DNA of 7,896 nt from Campylobacteraceae bacterium (GTDB lineage: Bacteria > Campylobacterota > Campylobacteria > Campylobacterales > Sulfurovaceae), in assembly GCA_026982175.1 (NCBI GenBank), contig JALSHP010000379.1, forward strand, positions 1 through 7,896, given 5' to 3'. A program made the position numbers and the translations under genes. Positions 1-5,759 of this stretch are shown here, one piece after another. Below the pieces are notes generated by a model. The model was given only the letters and a program-made list of their open reading frames with translations. It ran no database searches and was not told the DNA's origin. Position 1 is the stretch's first letter; every line of letters begins with the position of its first letter.

Positions 1-104
1 AAACAAATGTGGGAGTAGCGATGTATAATATAATTTTATATAGTTTCATAGTAGATATTCCCTTTTTCATCTCTTTAGAGAATTATTATAGCAAAAAATT
101 AGAA

Positions 105-146
105 GTAGGGGGCGATTGCTATCGCACCAATAATGTGTAATTTACA
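105..146 (+). repeat. 42-bp direct repeat, left copy, containing REP-like hairpin copy 1
   Basis: This matches 1445-1486 over 42 bases with two differences (129 versus 1469, and 137 versus 1477). Its first 24 bases are a REP-like unit. GTAG is at 105-108, followed by an 8-position stem 109-116/121-128 around a four-base loop (TGCT, 117-120). The stem has one G-A mismatch (111/126). It begins 12 bases beyond the stop of the minus-strand ATPase gene. Read on the minus strand, the hairpin is followed by CTAC and, a few bases later, a run of six T, so it may also act as that gene's terminator. Repeat identity is seen directly; the REP label and terminator role are inferred. Confidence 0.8.
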
Positions 147-158
147 ATTTAGTTGAAG

Positions 159-1352
159 TTAATACAAAAACCCAAATAGCCAAAGGGGTATTTTATTGCC
201 ACTTCCTATTTCTATGTCATCAGCTACCACAAAAGAGTTAGGTACATCTTTTATTTGCTTAAAACTTTTGTTTTTGCCTCCTATTTCAAAGGTATATTTT
301 TCATTGACTAAAAAGTCACCTTTTGCAGGGTAAGACAAGTCATGATTTAGTGCTAACATATTGGCAAAAAACTGTTCTCTTACCGTGCCTACTTCATGCG
401 TTTGACAATAATAAAAACTCAAATTAGGATTGTTCAAGTAAAGCTTGGAGGGTTTTGTAAAAATGGTGTCACCTTTTGCTTTGGACTTTAAGGCATAGAG
501 TAAGTTTCCCATGGTCAAATAATGAATGTACTGATAAAGCGTTGCTCTGTTAATGCCAATTTTAGTTGAAAGATTTGAGATGTTTAATTCATAGGGCTTA
601 GAACTACAAATCATTACGATAAGTTGTTTTAACTTCTGTATGTTTTGAGCTTCCATGTTAAAAATAATAGGCAAATCACTTTCAATCACCGTATTAACTG
701 TCTCTTCTAATTTCATGCCATAGCTATTAGGATTTTCAAAATAATAAGGGAAATACCCACTTTGCAAATATTCAGAAAAGTACTCAAAGGGTTTAAAGCC
801 TTGAGTTAGCTCATAGGCAATATCCATATGATTTTCTAATATATTCTCAAAGCTATAAACTTTAAACTTTTTTCCAAGTTTCAGTTCTAAAAACTCTCTA
901 AACGACAAACCATAAACACGGTAAAGCACAGCTCTTCTACTTAAATCTGCTTTTTTATGCTCCAACTGTAAAGCCGAAGAGCCAGAGAAGATGACTTTTA
1001 AATCTAAGAAATCATATATCTCTTTTAGCTCATGTTCAAAATTTTTGTATTTATGTATCTCATCAATAGCAAGAACCTTACCACCTTTTTTAGAAAACTC
1101 ATCAGCAATCTCATAGAGAGAACTATTTGACAAAATAATACTATCAGCAGAGAAATAGAGTTTTTGACTATGAGGTAAATCTAAAGTATTTAGGTATTGT
1201 AATATAAAAGTAGTTTTTCCAACACCACGACTACCCAAAATTCCCACCATCTTGTCGTTAAAATCAACAACTTGATGAAAGTACCTTTTGTACTCATGCT
1301 TTTGCAGTTTTGTTATGTTATTGTATTTCTCTCTTAAGTTATCAAGTAACAA
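159..1352 (-). CDS. AAA family ATPase of the AAA_14 / DUF4143 type
   Basis: 397-residue P-loop ATPase. The Walker A motif GSRGVGKTT is at residues 40-48 and Walker B VLAIDEIHK at 93-101. A sensor-like FSGSSALQL lies near 122-130, then a paired Arg (139-140) and a YRVYGLSFREFL segment. This order matches the AAA_14 + DUF4143 family (COG1373-like). Residues about 250-290 look like a winged helix (ISNLSTKIGINRATLYQYI). The C-terminus has D346 and E356-x-G-G-K360, which resembles the PD-(D/E)xK nuclease-like fold often found at the end of DUF4143 proteins. Cellular role is unknown for most of this family. The start is TTG: an in-frame TAG lies six codons upstream, the next Met is residue 35 (too close to Walker A), and AAGGA sits five bases before the TTG. 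The gene is a single-gene unit bracketed by 42-bp direct repeats and looks more AT-rich than the housekeeping genes to its right, so horizontal acquisition is plausible. Confidence 0.88.
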   Translation of the reverse strand: MLLDNLREKYNNITKLQKHEYKRYFHQVVDFNDKMVGILGSRGVGKTTFILQYLNTLDLPHSQKLYFSADSIILSNSSLYEIADEFSKKGGKVLAIDEIHKYKNFEHELKEIYDFLDLKVIFSGSSALQLEHKKADLSRRAVLYRVYGLSFREFLELKLGKKFKVYSFENILENHMDIAYELTQGFKPFEYFSEYLQSGYFPYYFENPNSYGMKLEETVNTVIESDLPIIFNMEAQNIQKLKQLIVMICSSKPYELNISNLSTKIGINRATLYQYIHYLTMGNLLYALKSKAKGDTIFTKPSKLYLNNPNLSFYYCQTHEVGTVREQFFANMLALNHDLSYPAKGDFLVNEKYTFEIGGKNKSFKQIKDVPNSFVVADDIEIGSGNKIPLWLFGFLY

Positions 1353-1357
1353 AAATA

Positions 1358-1362
1358 TCCTT
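1358..1362 (-). promoter_or_regulatory. Shine-Dalgarno supporting a TTG start of the ATPase gene
   Basis: Minus-strand AAGGA, five bases before the TTG at 1352-1350. It decides the start because no ATG or GTG is available between the in-frame TAG (1370-1368) and residue 35. Confidence 0.6.
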
Positions 1363-1370
1363 TTTGTCTA

Positions 1371-1410
1371 GTATATCATACAAAATATAGTTTTTATGTA
1401 TTATATCATA
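1371..1410 (-). promoter_or_regulatory. Duplicated -10-like boxes upstream of the ATPase gene
   Basis: The plus-strand nonamer TATATCATA occurs at 1372-1380 and again at 1402-1410, exactly 30 bases apart. On the minus strand each copy reads TATGATATA followed by AT or CT. This gives a TATAAT at 1400-1405 and a TATACT-like box about 30 bases downstream, nearer the gene. No good -35 is visible, which is common in AT-rich Campylobacterota promoters. The repeat is seen directly; promoter function is inferred. Confidence 0.4.
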
Positions 1411-1444
1411 AACATATTTTGATGTGATTAAAATAAAAAACCAC

Positions 1445-1486
1445 GTAGGGGGCGATTGCTATCGCACCGATAATGTATAATTTACA
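1445..1486 (+). repeat. 42-bp direct repeat, right copy, containing REP-like hairpin copy 2
   Basis: Second copy of the 105-146 repeat, same orientation, offset by exactly 1340 bases. GTAG is at 1445-1448, with stem 1449-1456/1461-1468 and loop 1457-1460. It lies about 90 bases upstream of the ATPase start. On the minus strand the hairpin is followed after eight bases by a run of six T, so it could stop transcription arriving from the 134-aa gene before the ATPase promoter. Confidence 0.8.
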
Positions 1487-1517
1487 GTAGAAACTTTTTT
1501 GCATACAAATGATGAAA

Positions 1518-1541
1518 GGTGTGATAGCAATCACACCCTAC
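1518..1541 (-). repeat. REP-like hairpin copy 3 (inverted)
   Basis: Perfect 8-bp stem 1518-1525/1530-1537 around the loop AGCA (1526-1529), followed by CTAC (1538-1541), the complement of the GTAG foot. Relative to copies 1 and 2, the inner C-G pair has become T-A with both arms changed. Flanking bases on the plus strand are GGGGAA, similar to the AAGGAA next to copy 4. Confidence 0.7.
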
Positions 1542-1574
1542 GGGGAATTTGACTCGTGACGAATCTCCAACAGA

Positions 1575-1600
1575 CATTCCAAAATTGGCATTTTGGAATG
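1575..1600. terminator. 11-bp-stem hairpin downstream of the 134-aa gene
   Basis: Perfect inverted repeat: an 11-base stem (1575-1585/1590-1600) with loop TGGC (1586-1589). It starts 24 bases past the stop of the minus-strand 134-aa gene, a terminator position. Neither strand has a convincing T-run right after the stem, so it may instead belong to the palindromic repeat cluster to its left. Confidence 0.5.
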
Positions 1601-1623
1601 AGAAAATCTATTTAGATTAAATT

Positions 1624-2028
1624 TTAAGAACCAATACCCTCTGACTCCACTTGAGAGATAGCTTCCTCTTTGCTCATGGAGTCAGGAACTTTAATAACGA
1701 CATTCCCCAAGCGACCCTTGTTTTTAGGAAGTTCATCTTCATTATAAAACTTACTGTCATCATCATATTTATAGGTAATTTCAGGTTCAGGTTCGACATA
1801 TTCTTCTTCTAAAAAAGTCCCTTCTTCTGGTTTAAACTCTTCAATATGCTCGGACTCTTCTTCAAACGCTCTAAGCTCTTCTTCATTTTGCAAGACCTCT
1901 TGTTCAAGCTGTTGGTCTACATTAATATCTTCAACTACCCCTAAAGGCTCAAGGAAAGCATGAGAAGAGATAGTTAGTGTTAACAATAGTGTAGCCATAG
2001 GTAGTAAAGAGATGTTTTTTTGTAACAT
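1624..2028 (-). CDS. Small secreted Glu-rich protein of unknown function
   Basis: 134 residues, not recognised as a known family. The N-terminus looks like a Sec signal peptide: Lys4, a hydrophobic stretch (about 8-20, rich in Leu, Thr and Ile), then SSHA with likely cleavage after Ala24, so the product is probably exported to the periplasm. Residues about 37-90 are dominated by Glu with a few hydrophobic residues, and include EPEPE and a DDD. This region is likely disordered or helical. The C-terminus (about 107-131, with NVVIKVPDSMSKEEAI) is less acidic and more domain-like. The ATG is preceded seven bases upstream by AAGGA. A good -10 box lies further upstream and a strong hairpin downstream, so this looks like its own transcription unit. 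A role in metal or cation binding would be a guess from composition only. Confidence 0.72.
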   Translation of the reverse strand: MLQKNISLLPMATLLLTLTISSHAFLEPLGVVEDINVDQQLEQEVLQNEEELRAFEEESEHIEEFKPEEGTFLEEEYVEPEPEITYKYDDDSKFYNEDELPKNKGRLGNVVIKVPDSMSKEEAISQVESEGIGS

Positions 2029-2056
2029 AATGAAGTCCTTAAATTTAATTTGTGCA

Positions 2057-2062
2057 ATTATA
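2057..2062 (-). promoter_or_regulatory. Candidate -10 box for the 134-aa gene
   Basis: Minus-strand TATAAT, 28 bases before the ATG at 2028, inside a 10-base AT palindrome (2056-2065). The expected -35 position holds only a weak TTTATC. It would give a leader of about 20 bases that contains the AAGGA site. Confidence 0.45.
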
Positions 2063-2123
2063 ATTGAAGAAATCCAAGAGATAAATGAAGTGCTTTTCTT
2101 CTTTAAACAGCCCTTTTTAGAAA

Positions 2124-2138
2124 AATAAACTGTTTATT
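2124..2138. promoter_or_regulatory. Perfect 7-1-7 palindrome upstream of the 134-aa gene
   Basis: AATAAAC, one central T, then GTTTATT: a perfect dyad. It lies in the 180-base gap between the response regulator and the 134-aa gene, about 60 bases upstream of the candidate -10. It could be an operator or part of a weak hairpin (2105-2135, AAACAG pairing with CTGTTT). No regulator can be named. Confidence 0.3.
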
Positions 2139-2156
2139 AATGGAAATTAAATGGAA
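2139..2156. promoter_or_regulatory. 11-bp-spaced direct repeat, possible OmpR-family site
   Basis: AATGGAA occurs at 2139-2145 and 2150-2156, 11 bases apart (one helical turn), in an AT-rich context. Tandem direct repeats of this period are what OmpR/PhoB-type regulators typically bind, and such a regulator is encoded next door. The link is inferred only from spacing and position. Confidence 0.25.
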
Positions 2157-2208
2157 TTTTTTAAGTAATGATGAAAAGTTGAGAAATTTATGAAGGAATA
2201 GAAGAAAT

Positions 2209-2853
2209 TTATATTTTGAAGCGATACCCAACACCTCTAATATTTTCAATATTGGGGAAATATTTTTTTAAAGTGGTCACATAAACACGAACAGCACCTG
2301 CACTGGCTTCTTCATTTGTATGCCAAAGGTGTTTTTCTATCTCTTGAAACGATACAAGCTCATTTTTCCTCTCGACTAAAAGTAACAGTAACGCCATACT
2401 TTTCGCACCTAGTTTAATAGGATTTCCATTGAGCCTTAATTCTTTAGAACGCATATTGAGTTCATAGTCACCTATGATTGTGGTCTCTACGCGTGTTTGT
2501 CTCCTAAGTAGTGCATTGATGCGTAACAATAGTTCATCTAAATCAATGGGCTTTTTCATGTAGTCATCTGCCCCCACATCAAAGCCTTGGGTTAAAGAGA
2601 TTTTATCATTGCGAGAGGTTAAAAAAATTGTAGGGGTAGTATCTCCTGCATCACGCAGTTGTTTTAAAAGTTCAAACCCACTCTCATAAGGAAGATTGAC
2701 ATCAAAAAGATAGAGGTCAAACTTCTCTTCATAGGTTTTATCTAAGGCTGAGTAGGGGTCAAGTACACAACGCACTTCAAACCCCTCCTCTTCTAAAAAA
2801 TCCTCTAAGGTATCGTTAAAGAGTTTGTCATCTTCTAGTACAAGGATTTTCAT
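2209..2853 (-). CDS. OmpR/PhoB-family two-component response regulator
   Basis: 214 residues from the chosen start. The receiver domain (about 1-118) has the acidic cluster E7-D8-D9, phospho-acceptor D51 in LFDVNLP, T79 and K101 (MKKP), so all key residues are present. The C-terminal winged helix (about 127-214) ends with the family-typical RVYVTTLKKY...IRGVGYRFKI. It should bind DNA when phosphorylated; the signal is unknown because no histidine kinase is in the window. I start it at MKILVLEDD, where the family normally begins. An ATG at 2877 would add eight residues and overlap the end of fabG by 20 bases. From 2853 the ATG follows the fabG TAA by four bases with no good Shine-Dalgarno, suggesting translational coupling and co-transcription with fabG. 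The secreted 134-aa gene downstream is a possible target. Confidence 0.93.
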   Translation of the reverse strand: MKILVLEDDKLFNDTLEDFLEEEGFEVRCVLDPYSALDKTYEEKFDLYLFDVNLPYESGFELLKQLRDAGDTTPTIFLTSRNDKISLTQGFDVGADDYMKKPIDLDELLLRINALLRRQTRVETTIIGDYELNMRSKELRLNGNPIKLGAKSMALLLLLVERKNELVSFQEIEKHLWHTNEEASAGAVRVYVTTLKKYFPNIENIRGVGYRFKI

Positions 2854-2857
2854 CTTT

Positions 2858-3601
2858 TTACATAAACATTCCACCATTTACTTTAAGTGTTTCCCCTGTG
2901 ATGTATGAGGAGTGGTCACTTAAAAGAAAGGCTGTCGCTTCTGCTACTTCACTAGGGTTTCCAAAACGTCCCATAGGAATTTTGGCTGTAAATGCCTCTT
3001 TTACCTCATCTTTAAGTACATCGGTCATCTCTGTCGCAATGAAACCTGGGGTAATGGTGTTGTAGCGAATCCCACTTGTGGCAGATTCAATGGCGAAAGA
3101 TTTGGTCATAGCAATCGTTCCCCCTTTACTAGCAGAGTAGTTGGTCTGTCCTGCGTTCCCTGTCTCACCCACAATAGAAGCGATGTTTACCACCGAACCA
3201 AAACGTTTTTTACGCATGATTTTTAACGCTTCTCTACAACCAATAAAAGTAGATTTCAGATTGGCATCAACCACTGCCATAAACTGCTCTGCTTTCATAC
3301 GCATCGCTAAACCATCTTTGGTAATTCCTGCATTGTTTACAAGGTAAGCCAACTCACCATCTGCTTTTACAATACTTTTCATCGCCTCTACAAAAGCAGA
3401 CTCATCAGTGACATCAAAACCAATTATTTCAGCCTTGCCACCAGCATCAACAATGGCTTTTTGAATGGCTTTGGCTTCAGCTTCACCACTTCGATAATTT
3501 ACCCATACTTTAAGACCAAATCCTGCTAAACTTTTGGCTATCTCTGCCCCTATTCCTCTACTAGAACCCGTTACGAGTACATTTTTACCTGTAAATTTCA
3601 T
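2858..3601 (-). CDS. fabG: 3-oxoacyl-[acyl-carrier-protein] reductase
   Basis: Short-chain dehydrogenase of 247 residues, the usual FabG length. It reduces 3-oxoacyl-ACP to 3-hydroxyacyl-ACP with NADPH in type II fatty acid synthesis, in the cytoplasm. The cofactor loop TGSSRGIG is at 11-18, D63 in GFDVTD, and NNAG at 89-92. The catalytic tetrad is N114, S142, Y155 and K159 (YSASK). The NYRS after the second strand (35-38) fits NADPH preference. The C-terminal ITGETLKVNGGMFM is characteristic of FabG. I chose ATG 3601 over ATG 3619 because AAAGGG lies six bases before it and it gives the standard MKFTGKNVLVTG start. No acpP is found downstream, although acpP often neighbours fabG; a response regulator takes that place. 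Confidence 0.96.
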   Translation of the reverse strand: MKFTGKNVLVTGSSRGIGAEIAKSLAGFGLKVWVNYRSGEAEAKAIQKAIVDAGGKAEIIGFDVTDESAFVEAMKSIVKADGELAYLVNNAGITKDGLAMRMKAEQFMAVVDANLKSTFIGCREALKIMRKKRFGSVVNIASIVGETGNAGQTNYSASKGGTIAMTKSFAIESATSGIRYNTITPGFIATEMTDVLKDEVKEAFTAKIPMGRFGNPSEVAEATAFLLSDHSSYITGETLKVNGGMFM

Positions 3602-3607
3602 TATTAA

Positions 3608-3613
3608 CCCTTT
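3608..3613 (-). promoter_or_regulatory. Shine-Dalgarno deciding the fabG start
   Basis: Minus-strand AAAGGG six bases before ATG 3601. The alternative ATG at 3619 has no comparable site. Confidence 0.65.
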
Positions 3614-3631
3614 ACGCATTTTGTTGGGCTT

Positions 3632-3637
3632 ATTGTA
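3632..3637 (-). promoter_or_regulatory. Possible -10 box for fabG
   Basis: Minus-strand TACAAT, 30 bases before ATG 3601. The -35 is not recognisable, so this is tentative. It would place fabG and the response regulator in one unit separate from the 113-aa gene. Confidence 0.3.
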
Positions 3638-3729
3638 GTCTATTGCACGTTAAAATGTTATGAAAAGTTTTGTTAGATTTTGGAGAGCAGAAGTAGTGTA
3701 GTTAAAGTAAATGCTCTAACCACACATAA

Positions 3730-4071
3730 TTATTTAGTAGGGAAAAAAGCCTCTTTGACTCTATCAAAAAGGTCATAATCTTCATCTTCAAGTTTTGAAC
3801 GCACAATAATATGGTTCAACTGTTTAAGTACTGACATTTTAGTGTAGGTTTCATTGACAAGACCATTGGCTATCATAGCAATGTGGGTATCAACATGATA
3901 ATCACCCTCCATTACCTTGTCAAATAATTCCATGGCATCTTCTTCTAACATATTAAAGTCTTGCTCCATAAAACGGCAAAACAGTGGTCGTTCACTCTCT
4001 AAATCTTTGTCATCTAACTTAATAACATGACAAAATAATACTGCAACTGATTCTTTTAACATAGTATCCAT
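3730..4071 (-). CDS. Small helical protein with a TerB-like pattern, function unknown
   Basis: 113 residues, predicted cytoplasmic, with no signal peptide or membrane segment. The sequence reads as a bundle of amphipathic helices. It has two similar acidic turns at helix starts: LDDKDLESER (about 19-28) and KLEDEDYDLFDRV (about 93-105). The layout, helix-acidic turn-helix repeated near both ends of a roughly 110-residue unit, resembles TerB-like domains, but the canonical DG-x-x-x-x-x-E signature is not clear, so the family is a suggestion only. The start is well supported: AAGGAG at 4079-4084 lies seven bases before the ATG. It lies between fabG (110-base gap) and gpmI (121-base gap), all on the minus strand. 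Neither gap has a convincing terminator, so read-through from gpmI is possible. Confidence 0.75.
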   Translation of the reverse strand: MDTMLKESVAVLFCHVIKLDDKDLESERPLFCRFMEQDFNMLEEDAMELFDKVMEGDYHVDTHIAMIANGLVNETYTKMSVLKQLNHIIVRSKLEDEDYDLFDRVKEAFFPTK

Positions 4072-4192
4072 AATAAAGCTCCTTATTTGAGTTTATAATC
4101 TATATGGTAGCCAAAATAAACATCGTCCAAAATTAAAATGTTATTAAATATTATAAAAAGTTCTCCAAAAATTCACAAACTAAGAAGTCTCT

Positions 4193-5674
4193 TTAAAAAA
4201 GTGCTTCATCCATCTCATCAGGTATTGATAAACCCATCACTTTAAGCACAGTTGGAGCGACATTATTTAAGCCACCACCCTCTTGAAGTTGACTCACTTT
4301 TTCATCTAAAACATAGCACCAAACATCGCCTACCGTATGGTTGGTGAGTCTATCGCCATTGGCATCTTGCATCTCTTCACAATTTCCATGGTCAGAAGTT
4401 AAAACAATGGAGTAGTTCGTCTCTTTTGCTTTGTCAATAATTTTTCCAAGCTCTGCATCTACAGCAGATACAGCCAAACACGCAGCTTCATAGTTTCCTG
4501 TGTGTCCTACCATGTCCCCATTGGCAAAGTTGACCACAATGAGTTCATACTTTTCAGCCATTCCATTAAGAACCGCTTCTCCTACCTCTTTGGCTGACAT
4601 TTCAGGTTTCATGTCATAAGTTTTGACATTGGGGCTAGGAATGAGTACACGACTCTCACCAATCATCGGCTCTTCAACTCCTCCATTTAAAAAGAACGTT
4701 ACATGGGCATACTTCTCTGTCTCTGCTGTGTGTAGTTGTGATAGCTTTGCATCGCTTACCACTTGGGCTAAAGTGTTTTTAGGAACTTCTTTCTCAAACA
4801 TAATGGGATGGGTAAATGAGGCATCATACTTCGTTAAGGTACAGATATTTAATGGCAAATAGTCACGCTCAAACCCTTCAAATGCTTCATCTCCCAATGC
4901 CATGGTAATCTCACGCACTCTGTCTGAGCGAAAATTAGCAATCAGCACGGCATCATTTTCTTGCATTCCCTCATAGCCATTTAAAGCAACGGGTTCTAAA
5001 AATTCATCTAAAATATTTTTTTCATAACTTTGCGTCACATAAGCTTCTGCCTCTAAATCTGTTTTTGGAAATGCCTTTACCATCGCTTTGAAGCCTAGCT
5101 CCACACGCTCCCAACGGTTATCTCTGTCCATCGTATAAAATCGTCCTGCTAAAGTGGCAATGGTAATTTTTTCAGAACAGATATTTTCTATCTGTTTCAA
5201 ATAAACTTTAGCCGAAGTAGGCGAAACATCACGCCCATCGGTAATGAGATGTAAAAAGACTCTTTTCCCTCTTTTTTCAGCCAACTTAGCCAAACCGATA
5301 ATATGCTCTATATGGGAATGCACTCCCCCATCACTTAAAAGTCCTATAATATGTAGTCGATTACTCTTCTCTAAAGTACTATTTAAAGCCTCATTTTGCT
5401 CAATGCTCCCATCCTCAATCGCCAAAGAGACTTTGACCAAATCTTGATACAAAACCCGCCCCGCCCCAATGCTCATGTGACCCACTTCAGAGTTTCCCAT
5501 CTGTCCTTCTGGTAAACCCACACTTAAGCCATGGGTGGCAATAAGTGTTTTTGGAACATCACTTAACAATTTATCGTAGGTTGGTTTTAATGCATCTTTA
5601 AACGCATTACAACGACTATTTGGCTTACAGCCTATGCCATCGGTAATAATTAAAACAGTTTTTTGAATCTCCAT
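4193..5674 (-). CDS. gpmI: 2,3-bisphosphoglycerate-independent phosphoglycerate mutase
   Basis: 493 residues, near the usual iPGM length. It interconverts 3- and 2-phosphoglycerate in glycolysis and gluconeogenesis through a phosphoserine intermediate, using two metal ions (usually Mn). Alkaline-phosphatase-superfamily motifs are intact: D12 in TDGIG, nucleophile S62 in MGNSEVGHMSIGAGR, SDGGVHSH (114-121), ITDGRDVSP (144-152), FRSDR (248-252), D387 and H391 in NGDMVGHTG, D428-H429 in TSDHGN, and H446 in TNHTVGD. S62 falls at the same number as in the Bacillus stearothermophilus enzyme. The start ATG at 5674 puts VLIITDGIG near the N-terminus as expected, with a modest AGGG nine bases upstream. 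It is divergent from mraY across an 85-base spacer that holds a perfect dyad. Confidence 0.97.
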   Translation of the reverse strand: MEIQKTVLIITDGIGCKPNSRCNAFKDALKPTYDKLLSDVPKTLIATHGLSVGLPEGQMGNSEVGHMSIGAGRVLYQDLVKVSLAIEDGSIEQNEALNSTLEKSNRLHIIGLLSDGGVHSHIEHIIGLAKLAEKRGKRVFLHLITDGRDVSPTSAKVYLKQIENICSEKITIATLAGRFYTMDRDNRWERVELGFKAMVKAFPKTDLEAEAYVTQSYEKNILDEFLEPVALNGYEGMQENDAVLIANFRSDRVREITMALGDEAFEGFERDYLPLNICTLTKYDASFTHPIMFEKEVPKNTLAQVVSDAKLSQLHTAETEKYAHVTFFLNGGVEEPMIGESRVLIPSPNVKTYDMKPEMSAKEVGEAVLNGMAEKYELIVVNFANGDMVGHTGNYEAACLAVSAVDAELGKIIDKAKETNYSIVLTSDHGNCEEMQDANGDRLTNHTVGDVWCYVLDEKVSQLQEGGGLNNVAPTVLKVMGLSIPDEMDEALF

Positions 5675-5700
5675 GCGTCTGAACCCTATCTTTATAAAAT

Positions 5701-5730
5701 TTTAAGTAAAATATCACTTCTTTACTTAAA
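5701..5730. promoter_or_regulatory. Perfect 10-bp dyad in the gpmI-mraY divergent spacer
   Basis: TTTAAGTAAA (5701-5710) and its exact reverse complement TTTACTTAAA (5721-5730) are separated by ten bases, so the arm centres are 20 bases (about two helical turns) apart. It sits between the two start codons, 27 bases from gpmI and 30 from mraY, where both promoters must lie. An operator for a dimeric regulator is one reading; a cruciform or an mRNA leader hairpin is another. The dyad is seen directly; its function is not known. Confidence 0.5.
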
Positions 5731-5759
5731 CAAACACTAATATCAGGATACGATTTAAT

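Larger units (their letters stand above)
1444..1542. mobile_element. REPIN-like inverted doublet of REP-like hairpins
   Basis: Two REP-like units face each other in inverted orientation. The left unit is 1445-1468 and the right unit 1518-1541 (reverse complement). They agree at 21 of 24 positions, and the outer ends CGTAGGG (1444-1450) and CCCTACG (1536-1542) are perfect inverted repeats. The AT-rich interior is about 49 bases. The whole can fold as one long hairpin or as two short ones. A REPIN is a non-autonomous doublet of GTAG-headed REPs thought to be moved by RAYT transposases. The size and architecture fit, but no RAYT gene is in the window and I see no clear target-site duplication. 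Confidence 0.6.

Noticed and set aside
105..1541. CRISPR-like array from the repeated hairpins
   Set aside because: The copies are irregularly spaced, in mixed orientation, and the spacer between two of them is a complete gene; there are no cas genes.
2854..2877. Longer response-regulator start at ATG 2877
   Set aside because: It would add MVECLCKK before the family-typical MKILVLEDD, overlap the end of fabG, and has no better ribosome-binding site.
3141..3347. Plus-strand open frame inside fabG
   Set aside because: It lies wholly antisense to a gene with a complete catalytic tetrad, has no ribosome-binding site of note and an unremarkable product.
3602..3619. Longer fabG start at ATG 3619
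   Set aside because: It lacks a Shine-Dalgarno, whereas ATG 3601 has AAAGGG at good spacing and gives the standard 247-residue protein.
3634..3650. GTAG close to ATTGCAC upstream of fabG as a fifth REP-like unit
   Set aside because: The foot and half-stem are present only by loose resemblance; there is no second arm and no hairpin.
3684..3717. AGAGCA ... TGCTCT inverted repeat after the 113-aa gene as a terminator
   Set aside because: Only six pairs around a 22-base loop, with no T-run after it on the minus strand.
4623..5447. Two plus-strand open frames (4623-4862 and 5244-5447) inside gpmI
   Set aside because: Both are antisense to conserved gpmI coding sequence and show no recognisable domain.
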